A DNA stretch of 64,000 nt. It comes from Streptomyces hygroscopicus. Its GTDB lineage: Bacteria > Actinomycetota > Actinomycetes > Streptomycetales > Streptomycetaceae. This document shows, piece by piece, positions 51,681 through 59,402 of this stretch. Each line of letters begins with the position of its first letter. Within the stretch, counting starts at the first letter, position 1. The translations under genes and the position numbers were made by a program. The notes under the pieces were generated by a model. That model ran no database searches, was not told the DNA's origin, and was given only the letters and a program-made list of their open reading frames with translations. Location of the stretch: the NCBI RefSeq assembly GCF_026168105.1, contig NZ_LBMW01000001.1:62001-126000 (forward strand). The letters are read 5' to 3'.

Positions 51681-52133
51681 TCACCTCTCGGCGTCCGGGA
51701 TGAGGCCCGGGGCAAACCTGTAAGAGATCGACTCCATCAGCGGCTTGCGCTTCGTGTTGTGGAAGGCCGCGATGCGCCACGTGTCGTCCTGCTGCCGTAC
51801 CAAGGTGTACGTCTGGATCTTGGTGAGCTTGCGTGGCCGTTTGCCCTTGAAGGTGTCGCCGCGCCCGTGGACCACGGCCACGTCGGGTCCGTGGAAACGG
51901 ATGTCGAGGACCTCGTCCGCGAGCTTGGTGCCCTTGAGGAAGGTCGTGAAGAGGGTGCGGTGACTGTCCACGATGTCCCGGCGCCCCTGGTAGAAGGTGC
52001 CGACATAGGTGATGTAGGTGGCGTCTTGGGTGAACAGCTCGCCGTATGCGTCGGCGTCGTGCCGTTCCCATGCGGCAACGAGGCCGTTCAGCACGGAGGT
52101 TACTGCGGCGACGTCGTGGGGGGTTGCTGACAT
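51681..52133 (-). CDS. SnoaL-like / SgcJ-EcaC family protein
   Basis: The 150-residue protein starts MSATPHDVAAVTSVLNGLVA and is a small cone-shaped NTF2-like domain: AAWERHDADAYGELFTQDAT, YITYVGTFYQGRRDIVDSHR, VAVVHGRGDTFKGKR, YTLVRQQDDTWRIAAFHNT. This pattern is typical of the SgcJ/EcaC family (DUF4440). Such proteins bind small hydrophobic ligands or act as isomerases or hydrolases; the substrate is unknown. It is divergent from a MarR gene with a palindrome between them, so it is probably that repressor's target. Confidence 0.88.
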   Translation of the reverse strand: MSATPHDVAAVTSVLNGLVAAWERHDADAYGELFTQDATYITYVGTFYQGRRDIVDSHRTLFTTFLKGTKLADEVLDIRFHGPDVAVVHGRGDTFKGKRPRKLTKIQTYTLVRQQDDTWRIAAFHNTKRKPLMESISYRFAPGLIPDAER

Positions 52134-52186
52134 GGCGGAGGACTCCTTCTTCTGCCTAAACTGGACAAGACTCTGAACGCAAGCAG

Positions 52187-52206
52187 TATCTGCACGTGTG
52201 CAGATA
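52187..52206. promoter_or_regulatory. Palindromic operator between SnoaL-like and MarR genes
   Basis: TATCTGCAC (52187-52195) and GTGCAGATA (52198-52206) are perfect complements separated by GT. It lies 54 bases from the SnoaL-like start and about 20 from the MarR start, well placed to control both. Its use by the MarR protein is inferred. Confidence 0.7.
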
Positions 52207-52226
52207 AACCTAGGAGAGGACCTCCG

Positions 52227-52730
52227 GTGATGGCAACCCCCTCGGGCAGCGGGGAGGAGCATGTGATCTTCCGTCAGTACCTGGACGCAGTAGGCCTCCA
52301 GGGCTTGGCCAGCGCGGAAGCCGCTGGACTGCACACATCGGAGTGGTACGCACTCAGCCTGATCGTCCTGGAAGGTGGCCTCACCTCAGGCGAGCTCGCC
52401 ACCAGGACGGGGCTTACCACCGGTGCCACCACGCGCCTGATCGACCGCCTCGAGCGGGCCGGATACGCTTGCCGCACCGCGGACCCCAAGGACCGCAGAC
52501 GTGTGATCGTCGAGCCGATCCCGGGCGCGCTCGCCCGTATCGAGGAGGTCGTAAGCCCCGCCCGCCGCCACATCGCCGAGGTCCTGGCCCGCTACACCCC
52601 GGAGCAGCGAGATCTGCTCTTCAACTACTTCGAGCACGCCGCGCCCGCGTTCCGCGCGGCCACCGAGGAGATCCGCAAGACGACGGCTCCCCGGCGCAGG
52701 AGGGCCGCCCGGACCCAGGACGGTGACTGA
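52227..52730 (+). CDS. MarR-family regulator
   Basis: The 167-residue protein starts at GTG 52227 or ATG 52230, after AGGAGAGGA. It is a winged-helix MarR protein: WYALSLIVLEGGLTSGELAT, RTGLTTGATTRLIDRLERAG, YACRTADPKDRRRVIVEPIP (the DxRxxxV wing), with long N- and C-terminal helices for dimerisation. The tail is basic (TTAPRRRRAARTQ). It probably represses itself and the divergent SnoaL-like gene through the palindrome at 52187, released by an unknown ligand. Confidence 0.9.
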   Translation: MMATPSGSGEEHVIFRQYLDAVGLQGLASAEAAGLHTSEWYALSLIVLEGGLTSGELATRTGLTTGATTRLIDRLERAGYACRTADPKDRRRVIVEPIPGALARIEEVVSPARRHIAEVLARYTPEQRDLLFNYFEHAAPAFRAATEEIRKTTAPRRRRAARTQDGD

Positions 52731-53118
52731 CCCCGGACACGCCGGCGTAGCGACCGACAGCAAGAAGCTCCCCCCGAAGGTCGGCGACTGCATGGCGGTC
52801 ACACCCGCCGGACGGACACCAGCCGGCGAAATCCTAGTGGGTCAATCTCAGTGGCGAGAACGAACCGGTCTATCCTCTGCATCTGCTACCGACCGTTCGC
52901 CAAAGGCAGTGCGATCGTGACGCGTTGGAGGTGGTCCTACAGCCGGGCTCGCAGCAGGGGCGCGGACGGCGGGCGCGTAAGCGCGGGATCGGAATCGGTC
53001 GGTCCTGCGGTGTCAGTGGAGGCTGCCATCGAGCAGGCGCTCCAGGGCATGCGAGGGGTCGGCACAGCGCCCCCGGGGAAGCTGCGAACGCGCGCGGGTG
53101 TTAGCTTCCCTTCCCGTG
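52731..53118. other. Non-coding stretch
   Basis: About 390 bases between the MarR gene and the methyltransferase gene. Frames are short and lack protein character; nothing is recognised. Confidence 0.35.
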
Positions 53119-53745
53119 ATGAAGCACCAGGACGAGACCAGGGCGGCCTACGACAGGGTCGTCGAGCTGTATGCGTCGATGTTCACTGATCGGTTGGAGA
53201 CGCACCCGTTCTCGCGGAACATGATCGCCACCTTCGCCGAACTGGTGCGCGGGACAGGGAACCCGCGGGCAGCCGACGTCGGGTGCGGGCCTGGACATCT
53301 GACGGCCATGCTGCACGACCTGGGGCTGGACGCCTTCGGGCTCGACCTCTCCCCGGCTATGGTCGACCACGCCCGGCGGGCCCATCCGGCGCTGCGGTTC
53401 GACGAGGCGCGGATGGAGGCCCTGCCGATCGAGGATTGCGCGCTCGGCGGCGTGCTGGCCCACTACTCGATGATCCATACCCCGCCCGGGGAATTGCCCG
53501 CGCTGCTCGCCGAGCAGGTACGTGTCCTGGCACCAGGCGGCCTGCTCCTGGTCTCGTTCTTCGCGACCAACGGATCGGAGCCGGTCCGCTTCGACCACAA
53601 GGTGACGCCCGCCTATAGCTGGCCGGTGGACCGGTTCGCCGAGTTGCTGGCCGGGGCCGGGCTCGTCACTTTCGCCCGGCTGCTCCACGACCCGGCCTCC
53701 GAGCGGGGCTTCCTCGACGCTCACTTGCTGGCCCGCCTCCCCTAG
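53119..53745 (+). CDS. Class I SAM-dependent methyltransferase
   Basis: The 208-residue protein starts MKHQDETRAAYDRVVELYAS (a GTG one codon earlier is possible). Motif I is AADVGCGPGHLTAMLHDLGL, then AFGLDLSPAMVDHARRAHPA (acidic end of beta-2), EARMEALPIEDCALGGVLAH (motif II) and VRVLAPGGLLLVSFF (motif III). It is a small-molecule methyltransferase of the Methyltransf_11/25 type with unknown substrate. Its stop overlaps the 3' end of a broken gene on the other strand. Confidence 0.9.
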   Translation: MKHQDETRAAYDRVVELYASMFTDRLETHPFSRNMIATFAELVRGTGNPRAADVGCGPGHLTAMLHDLGLDAFGLDLSPAMVDHARRAHPALRFDEARMEALPIEDCALGGVLAHYSMIHTPPGELPALLAEQVRVLAPGGLLLVSFFATNGSEPVRFDHKVTPAYSWPVDRFAELLAGAGLVTFARLLHDPASERGFLDAHLLARLP

Positions 53746-54362
53746 ATCGTTTTGGGGCCAGCGCGCTGACTCCGGAGCAGCGGTTGCTGCGCGTACTGCT
53801 CGACGATGACCAGCACGCTTTCGAACAGGCCCTCGTCGAGCGGCTTGTGCAACACCGCAAGAGTGCCGGGGCCGATCCGGCCCCGAGGAGCCCTCTGCCG
53901 GAGGGGGCCATTGCGCTGGCCGCGCTCGCCTCCCTGGTGCACGGTTGGCAGTTGGGCGTTCGGTCCGCATACCTGCCGAATCGCTGCTGTGCGCCGCAGC
54001 AGCGCCCGGTGCCGCCGCCCCAGGCCCGGCGGCCGGGACTGCGACGAGTTCAAGTCCGGGGTCGAAGCTGAAGGGCAGGCCGGTGCCGGGGACGGCGTGG
54101 GCCAGTTGCTCGACCGTGGCCGCGTCGCAGAAACCGATGTAGCGGGCTGCGAACAGCGTGGGGATGGCGTTGAAGGTCCACACGCCGGTCGCCGGGGACG
54201 ACCGCGAGCACGTAGCGAGTGACTCGCCGGTCGATCTTGACGATGCCGGTCGATCTTGACGATCAGGATGAGGCATTGCGCGGCTTCCGACTCCTGGTGT
54301 CCACGCAGTGCGCCGACCGTTTCGGTTGTGCCTTCCGGGTCGTGGTCAATGAGTTCGTACAC
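53742..54362 (-). pseudogene. Decayed gene of unknown function, broken by a tandem duplication
   Basis: Protein-like sequence runs on the minus strand from ATG 54362 (MYELIDHDPEGTTETVGALR, then CLILIVKIDR), changes frame to GVWTFNAIPTLFAARYIGFC and VEQLAHAVPGTGLPFSFDPG, and ends in a third frame with LHKPLDEGLFESVLVIVEQY before the stop at 53742. The first break coincides with an exact 19-base tandem duplication (54226-54263). Removing one copy continues the reading as RRVTRYVLAVVP, after which one extra C in a CCCC run near 54195 breaks it again. The family is not recognised. Confidence 0.65.
54226..54263. repeat. Exact 19-bp tandem duplication
   Basis: GCCGGTCGATCTTGACGAT occurs at 54226-54244 and again at 54245-54263 with no gap. 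As 19 is not a multiple of three, it shifts the frame of the gene it lies in. Confidence 0.95.
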
Positions 54363-54388
54363 GGTTGCGGTGCTGGCGAGCAGGTCGA

Positions 54389-55366
54389 TCAGACGCTGGT
54401 AGGTGCCGTTGTCCGCCGTGGGAGCTCCTCTTTGTTGACGGAGCGGTGGGTGCGTTCGATGCTCTGTCCCCAGTACGTTCCGGTGACCATGAGCGCCGCC
54501 CCGAGGCCGGCAAGGACGGTGAACCTTTCGGCGCCGAGGCCGATGCCGACCGCGACGGCCCAGACCGGTTCGGTGCCCAGTAGCAGACTGGCCCGGCTTG
54601 CGGAGCTGTTCTGTACCGCCCAGGTCTGGGCGAGGAAGGCGAACACGCTGCAGAACAGGGCGAGATAGACCATCTGGCTCCAGACCGCGGCATCGACCTG
54701 AGTCAGTTTCGGAAGGCCGCTTGAGGCCGGCGCGGCGAACAGCGCCGAACCGACAACCGTCTGAACGGCCGTGAGCTGCAACGGCCGGACAACGCGGCCC
54801 TTCGTCAGTCGCCCCACGAGCGCAACGTGCACTGCGCGCACCACCGCGGCGGCGAGCATCAGCAGGTCACCGATCCGGGGAGTTTGGAAGCCGCTGTCGG
54901 ACATGAGCAGTGTGACGGCCATCAGGCACACGCCTGCGGCGGCGAAAAAGCGCGGAGGCAGTCGGCCGCTACCTGCCATGCGGTCCAGCAGCGGGGTGAG
55001 CACGATGGTGAGGCTGATGATCAGGCCGGCGTTGGCCGCGCTGGTGTGGGCGACGCCGTACGTCTCGAGAACCAGGACAGCAGCCTGGGTCACCCCCAAG
55101 AGGGACCCGACACGCACCTCATCTGGCGTGTAGCGCCCCTCTTGGCGGATGGCGACGAGGACGAGGCAGGCGATCGCAGAGATCGCATACCGCACGAACA
55201 GCACCACCAGGACGGGCATGGCGTTGGTGGCCGTCTTCGCGGCCAGATAGCTGGAGCCCCAGACGATGGCGACCAGGAGAAGCACTGCGTCAGTGCGGCG
55301 GGCGTGAAACACCCCCCTACGCTGCACTGCTGCCACTCTGAAGCCAAGTACGAGCTTCTTAAGCAA
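54389..55366 (-). CDS. EamA/DMT-family transporter
   Basis: The 325-residue protein starts MLKKLVLGFRVAAVQRRGVF; a later start is possible since the first 25 residues are basic. It has about ten hydrophobic segments in two EamA repeats, beginning AVLLLVAIVWGSSYLAAKTA and, in the second half, LTQVDAAVWSQMVYLALFCS, FAFLAQTWAVQNSSASRASL, LLGTEPVWAVAVGIGLGAER. These WGxxY and EPVWA motifs are typical of drug/metabolite exporters. It is divergent from a LysR gene 27 bases away, so it is very probably that regulator's target. Confidence 0.92.
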   Translation of the reverse strand: MLKKLVLGFRVAAVQRRGVFHARRTDAVLLLVAIVWGSSYLAAKTATNAMPVLVVLFVRYAISAIACLVLVAIRQEGRYTPDEVRVGSLLGVTQAAVLVLETYGVAHTSAANAGLIISLTIVLTPLLDRMAGSGRLPPRFFAAAGVCLMAVTLLMSDSGFQTPRIGDLLMLAAAVVRAVHVALVGRLTKGRVVRPLQLTAVQTVVGSALFAAPASSGLPKLTQVDAAVWSQMVYLALFCSVFAFLAQTWAVQNSSASRASLLLGTEPVWAVAVGIGLGAERFTVLAGLGAALMVTGTYWGQSIERTHRSVNKEELPRRTTAPTSV

Positions 55367-55393
55367 CCCTGAAGTATCACTACACTAAGAGGG

Positions 55394-56341
55394 GTGAATG
55401 AACGACAGTTGCAGATCTTGCGAGAGCTCGGCGAGCTCGGAAGCGTCACCGCGACCGCCGAGGCGCTGTTGATGACCCCCTCGGCGGTCTCCCAGCAGCT
55501 ACGACTGCTGCAACGCTCGATCCCCGTCCCACTCACCGAACGTGATGGACGGAGGCTGGTGCTCACCGATGCCGGGCAAGCCCTGGCCGGCGCGGCCATC
55601 GAGGTGGAGACCGCGCTGGCCAGGGCTCGGCACACCATCGAGGAATTCGTCGACCGGCCGGACGCGGGTGTGTCGGTGGCGGCTTTCCACAGCGCGGCCG
55701 CCGCATTCTTCCCGCTGCTGCTGCGTGACCGGACCGGCCCTGGGCGCCCGCGGCTCTCGCTCGCCGACGAGGACGTCGCGCAAGACCACTTCCCGCGGCT
55801 GACCCGGGACTACGACCTCGTACTCGCCCACCGTCTCGACCAGGCGCCACCGTGGCCGGCTACGGTCGCCGCCAGCACGCTGCTGCGCGAACCGCTCGAC
55901 ATCGCCCTCCCGGCCGACCACCCCTTTGCCGCCAAACGACGCCTCACCCCGCGAGACGTCGCCGATCAACCCTGGATCACCGTTCACGGCGGCTTCCCAC
56001 TGATGGCGACCATCGACGCCATCGCGACCGCCGCAAACCGGCGGCTCAACATCGTCCACCGCATCAACGAATTCGCGGTGGTCGCCGAAGCCGTGGCCGC
56101 CGGAGGCGGCCTGGCCCTGATGCCCCGCTGGACCACACGTCCGCACCCCTCAGTGATCCTCAGACCTCTCAGCGGCGTGAACACCCGACGCCACATCGAT
56201 GTGCTCCACCGCCCCGAACGTGCCGCACGGCGAGCCGTACGGACGGTGCTCACCGAACTCCATCATGCAGCCGCAACGATCCAGAACCGAGACGTCAACA
56301 CGGGTTCCGACGCGAATGAGACACTCCCCGACGAAGCCTGA
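55394..56341 (+). CDS. LysR-family regulator
   Basis: The 315-residue protein starts with GTG (NERQLQILRELGELGSVTAT). Its HTH continues AEALLMTPSAVSQQLRLLQR, with the recognition helix SAVSQQLRLL. The C-terminal ligand-binding domain reads DYDLVLAHRLDQAPP, EPLDIALPADHPFAAK and EFAVVAEAVAAGGGLALMPR. It is divergent from the EamA exporter and separated by only 27 bases, so both promoters overlap. It is probably an activator or repressor of that exporter. Its 3' end overlaps the following truncated gene. Confidence 0.92.
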   Translation: MNERQLQILRELGELGSVTATAEALLMTPSAVSQQLRLLQRSIPVPLTERDGRRLVLTDAGQALAGAAIEVETALARARHTIEEFVDRPDAGVSVAAFHSAAAAFFPLLLRDRTGPGRPRLSLADEDVAQDHFPRLTRDYDLVLAHRLDQAPPWPATVAASTLLREPLDIALPADHPFAAKRRLTPRDVADQPWITVHGGFPLMATIDAIATAANRRLNIVHRINEFAVVAEAVAAGGGLALMPRWTTRPHPSVILRPLSGVNTRRHIDVLHRPERAARRAVRTVLTELHHAAATIQNRDVNTGSDANETLPDEA

Positions 56342-56810
56342 ATCGACGAATTGCCATCTGAGACCGGTCTCGAACAGCGCACGTGACAGACCGTCCGAGC
56401 ACCTCTCGGGCCGGGGGTCACTGCCGGACGTACGCGTGCCTAACGCCTCGGTGGAGGACTGGCAGACCGTCCTTGACCTCATCGACGCGAGCGGGTGGAG
56501 GTGCCAGTACTCCGAGGGTGATGCCGTGATGCCGGTGCCGCGGGCAGAGGCAGTGTTGTCCCATCCGGCTGATGCCGAGTGTGCAGAACTGCGGGTCTGG
56601 CCGACACCCGATGTGCGCGCGATCTTCCGCTTCCTTGCGGCGGAGGAGGTCGACTTTGACATCGATCTGCGGGAGTTCCAGGGGCAGGAGCGACTCGATG
56701 TGCTCTGCGGACTTCTGCGGGCCATCGGGCAGCGGCTGGGCAAGCCGGTGCTCATGGACCCGGAGGGCGACTACGGGCATCCGGTGCTCGGGTTCGATGT
56801 GAAGGTTGAC
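56316..56810 (+). pseudogene. Conserved protein of unknown function, cut by an IS21 scrap
   Basis: From about 56415 the frame encodes LPDVRVPNASVEDWQTVLDL, IDASGWRCQYSEGDAVMPVP, RIFRFL-type sequence (DVRAIFRFLAAEEVDFDIDL) and GKPVLMDPEGDYGHPVLGFD. This is a compact alpha/beta protein seen in Streptomyces (about 140 residues). At about 56810 the frame runs into sequence that, in a different frame, is the C-terminus of an IstB ATPase, so the last few residues are lost. The N-terminus is also unclear: no start codon lies close to LPDVRV, and the nearest, ATG 56316, is inside the LysR gene. Confidence 0.6.
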
Positions 56811-56955
56811 CGGACCCAACCCCGTCGTCGCGGAGTCGCTCCTGCACCGTCTGATCAACGCCAGCCACCACGTCATCATGAACGGCCCCAGCTACCTCCC
56901 CAACAAGCGCCCGAAGGGACCCACCGACGAGCCCGGCGCATTTTCGAACGGCTGA
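56811..56955 (+). mobile_element. IS21-family IstB ATPase, C-terminal fragment
   Basis: Reading from about 56817 gives NPVVAESLLHRLINASHHVI, then MNGPSYLPNKRPKGPTDEPG, ending at the TGA at 56953-56955. This matches the C-terminal end of IstB helper ATPases of actinobacterial IS21 elements (VAESLLDRLINxSHxVxMNGxSYRPxKRP). Nothing else of the element remains. The stop lies directly beside the stop of the LLM gene on the other strand. Confidence 0.75.
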
Positions 56956-57819
56956 TCAGACGGCCGGCGGCCCCGCCTCAATACGGCGTAGCACCGGGGG
57001 CAGACGATCCAGGTCGGGGCCGGTCTGGACCTGCCGCTCGTCCCACCAGGTGGCGCCGGCGTCGTGCAGCGGACCGATCACGTCCTTGGCCTTGGCCGCG
57101 TCCGGGGGCGTGGCTCCGCCGAGCACGAACTCGAAGGGGCGTTCGGCCCCGGCCGTACGCTGCTTGCGCACGTAGCCGACCAGCTCCCGTACCTCCGCCG
57201 CGTCCGGCACATGACCATGCCGGGCCGTCTCGAACAGCGGCACCGCGCCGTCCCACCGCGCCGCCCGCCGCATGGGCGCACGACGCGGCCAGAACCCGCC
57301 GATCCACACCGGCGGACCGGGCCGCTGCACGGTGGCGGGCTCCAGCGTCACGTCCCGGACCTCGTAGTGCTGGCCGTGGTGGTTCACCGGCTCGCCGGAC
57401 CAGAAGCGCCTCACCAGCTCCAGTCCCTCGTCCAGCCGCTCGGCGAGGAGTTGCGGCTCGGCGGCGTCGCCGAAGCTGCGGTATTCGTCCTCGATCGGAC
57501 CACCCAGGCCCGCGGCGAAGATCACCCGGCCGCCACTGAGGTGGTCCAGGGTGGCCACCTGGCGGGCGAGTTGCTGCGGACGGTAACGAGGGACCGGTGT
57601 CAGTAGGGTGCCGAGTCGGATCCGAGAGGTCGTCAGCGCGGCGGCGGTCAGCAGCATCCAGGGGTCCCCGAAGGGACGCCCCTGGTGCTGTCGGTGCAGT
57701 ACGTGGTCCCAGACGAAGAGCCCGTCCCAGCCGGCCTGTTCGGCGGCAGCCGCTACGGTCGCGACGTTACGGGGGTCGGCGAAGTCGCCGAAGTTGGGGA
57801 TGTTGATGGAGAAGCGCAT
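56956..57819 (-). CDS. LLM-class (F420-dependent type) oxidoreductase
   Basis: The 287-residue protein starts MRFSINIPNFGDFADPRNVA and is a bacterial-luciferase-like TIM barrel: AAAEQAGWDGLFVWDHVLHR, WMLLTAAALTTSRIRLGTLL, TPVPRYRPQQLARQVATLDH, LSGGRVIFAAGLGG. The DHV and TLDHLSGGRV phrases are characteristic of F420-dependent members, though FMN cannot be excluded. Near the C-terminus it has the TWWDERQ element. Substrate unknown. Its gene is intact despite IS debris on both sides. Confidence 0.92.
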   Translation of the reverse strand: MRFSINIPNFGDFADPRNVATVAAAAEQAGWDGLFVWDHVLHRQHQGRPFGDPWMLLTAAALTTSRIRLGTLLTPVPRYRPQQLARQVATLDHLSGGRVIFAAGLGGPIEDEYRSFGDAAEPQLLAERLDEGLELVRRFWSGEPVNHHGQHYEVRDVTLEPATVQRPGPPVWIGGFWPRRAPMRRAARWDGAVPLFETARHGHVPDAAEVRELVGYVRKQRTAGAERPFEFVLGGATPPDAAKAKDVIGPLHDAGATWWDERQVQTGPDLDRLPPVLRRIEAGPPAV

Positions 57820-58038
57820 CCCAGCAGGATGCTCAGCCAGCGGTGAAGGAGCAATCGGATTCGGATCCAGGCGGCTTCACGACAGGAAGCCGACAGGCAC
57901 AGGCCTACGCCGCTCCATCGGGATACGTCAGCTACCCGGCTCTGAGGGCCGGGCTCGCAGGTAGGCCCTACTGGCTGTGAGGTGGCCTTCCGCGTCTGAG
58001 CCGTTCAGCCGGTTGGCTGAGCGGCTGGGACGGGTGAC

Positions 58039-58275
58039 TCACGCCTCGCAGTCCACACGTTCGCCTCTGCGCGCCAGGACGTGGGAAGCGTTCCGACAGG
58101 CGTACGCACCGACGCCACACGACCGGCACACGAACTCGGCTTGGGAGATGCGGTTGAGCCGGTCGACGTGCCCGCACCGCGTGCACGCCTTCGAGGAGTA
58201 GGCGGGGTCCACGAACACGAGCGGGACACCGGCCCGCCGCGCCTCGTAGACAATCGCCGCCGTTCGCAGCTTGCC
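58039..58275 (-). mobile_element. IS200/IS605-type TnpB, C-terminal fragment
   Basis: The minus-strand frame reads RTAAIVYEARRAGVPLVFVD, PAYSSKACTRCG, then a second CRSCG, ending VLARRGERVDCEA at the stop at 58039. This is the TnpB zinc ribbon (SSKxCxxCG ... CxxCG) with the preceding strand. The RuvC catalytic core, apart from a possible last Asp region, is missing: upstream sequence becomes the Fic gene remnant on the other strand at about 58280. Confidence 0.8.
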
Positions 58276-58692
58276 CGCCGTCACCAAGAGGGCCGGGAAC
58301 GCTACGGCATCGGCCCCAACACCCGCGGCCGCCTCGATGCCTGCCTGGCCCAGAGCGCAACGGACGGCGCGTGGCCTCTCGCCCTCATCGCCCGCGCTGA
58401 ACGCGCCTATCTCGACGTCTGCTTCTTCCATCCCTTCGACGACGGCAACGCCCGCTCCGCCTCCCTCGCCCTCGCCTTCGTCCTCGCCCGCGAGGGCGTC
58501 GCGCTCAACGGGGCAAGCCTCCTCCGTCGCATCACCTTCCAAGCCGACGACCCCAGGACGCGCCTGGTCGGGGCGCCGCCAGGGTCCGTCACCCGTCAGC
58601 AGCCCCCGGGACCGTCGGCAGCCCCTTCCCGGCGACGCGGAGCGACACGGCGTCGCCGGGCACCCCGCCGTCCGCGCGCCACGGGGGTCTGA
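58276..58692 (+). pseudogene. Fic-family protein, 5'-truncated
   Basis: The frame enters from the TnpB junction as RERYGIGPNTRGRLDACLAQ and continues ATDGAWPLALIARAERAYLD, VCFFHPFDDGNARSASLALA, FVLAREGVALNGASLLRRIT. HPFDDGNAR is the Fic active-site loop (HPFxxGNxR) with the catalytic His, so the core of an AMPylator-type fold survives. No start codon or N-terminal helices remain, and the C-terminal end is an Arg/Pro-rich tail that may be out of frame. It is probably inactive or unexpressed. Confidence 0.7.
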
Positions 58693-58752
58693 TGCGGCAG
58701 TCGCTATGAATGACGGCATCGCCACCACCGTCTTGTGAGGTGCCGCCGGAGA

Positions 58753-59106
58753 TCACTCGCCGGGTCGGAACCGGAGCGCCGACCAGGTCTCGTCGATGGC
58801 AACCTGTCGCACGGGGCGCACACCCCGCTCGGAAAGCGCGGCGGCCAGGGTGTCGCGGTTCAGATCCGTTCCGAGCCTCCCGCCCTTCGGGTAGGCCACC
58901 CAGGCGAGGGCATCGCGCTGTGCGGCGGCAAGCGCCGCCTGCGCATCAGCCCCGAGAAGGTCACCGGAGGTGGTCACGAAGGCGATCACCGCATCGGCCG
59001 AAGCCGCGTCACCCGCGGCCTCGATCTCCAGGTGGACGTCGTTGGGCTTGCCCAGTACAACGACGCTCTGACCAGGCTTGATCTGCAGCTTACTAATGAC
59101 TGACAC
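58753..59106 (-). CDS. DUF3052-type small protein
   Basis: The 117-residue protein starts MSVISKLQIKPGQSVVVLGK and has the family pattern: a KxGxxVVVLGKP start, ADAVIAFVTTSGDLLGADAQ, ALAWVAYPKGGRLGTDLNRD and VRQVAIDETWSALRFRPGE. The WVAYPKG and IDETWSALRFRP motifs are typical of this actinobacterial family, whose function is not established. It is soluble. The gene is intact, between the Fic remnant and a transposase scrap. Confidence 0.85.
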   Translation of the reverse strand: MSVISKLQIKPGQSVVVLGKPNDVHLEIEAAGDAASADAVIAFVTTSGDLLGADAQAALAAAQRDALAWVAYPKGGRLGTDLNRDTLAAALSERGVRPVRQVAIDETWSALRFRPGE

Positions 59107-59126
59107 CCCTCATCCTGCCATTCGAG

Positions 59127-59402
59127 GTGTGGGGTTGCACGCTGCCAGCGGGCGGGCCAGCCGCAGCCGCGTGCAGCAGGCGACGGTCAGCCAAGTCCAG
59201 CGGTCGGCCGCTCGGGGCTGCGGATCTTCGGGCACGTCCATCCCAGCGTACGTTTGAACAGCCTGAAGGTGTTCTCGACGTCGGAGCACCGCAGGAAGAC
59301 CTGCCAGAGCAGCTCGAACGAGAGGCGGTGGCGCCGATGCCCGACCACCACAGCCACACCGGCTTCGGAGTGGCGCCGATCACGCAGCGGTCCAGACGAC
59401 AT
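59127..59402 (-). mobile_element. DDE transposase C-terminal fragment
   Basis: The minus strand encodes LLWQVFLRCSDVENTFRLFK RTLGWTCPKIRSPE, the C-terminal region (WxxYLRRFDxExxFRxxKQxLGWxxPKxRxPx) of actinobacterial IS4/IS701-like transposases with the catalytic Glu. Further on the sequence is frameshifted (DRRLLHAAAAGPPAGSVQ). The catalytic Asp-containing parts are absent. Confidence 0.65.

Noticed and set aside
56956..57539. Continuation of the truncated gene at 56316 through the LLM gene as a 446-codon frame
   Set aside because: Beyond 56810 it is antisense to the intact LLM oxidoreductase and loses all protein character.
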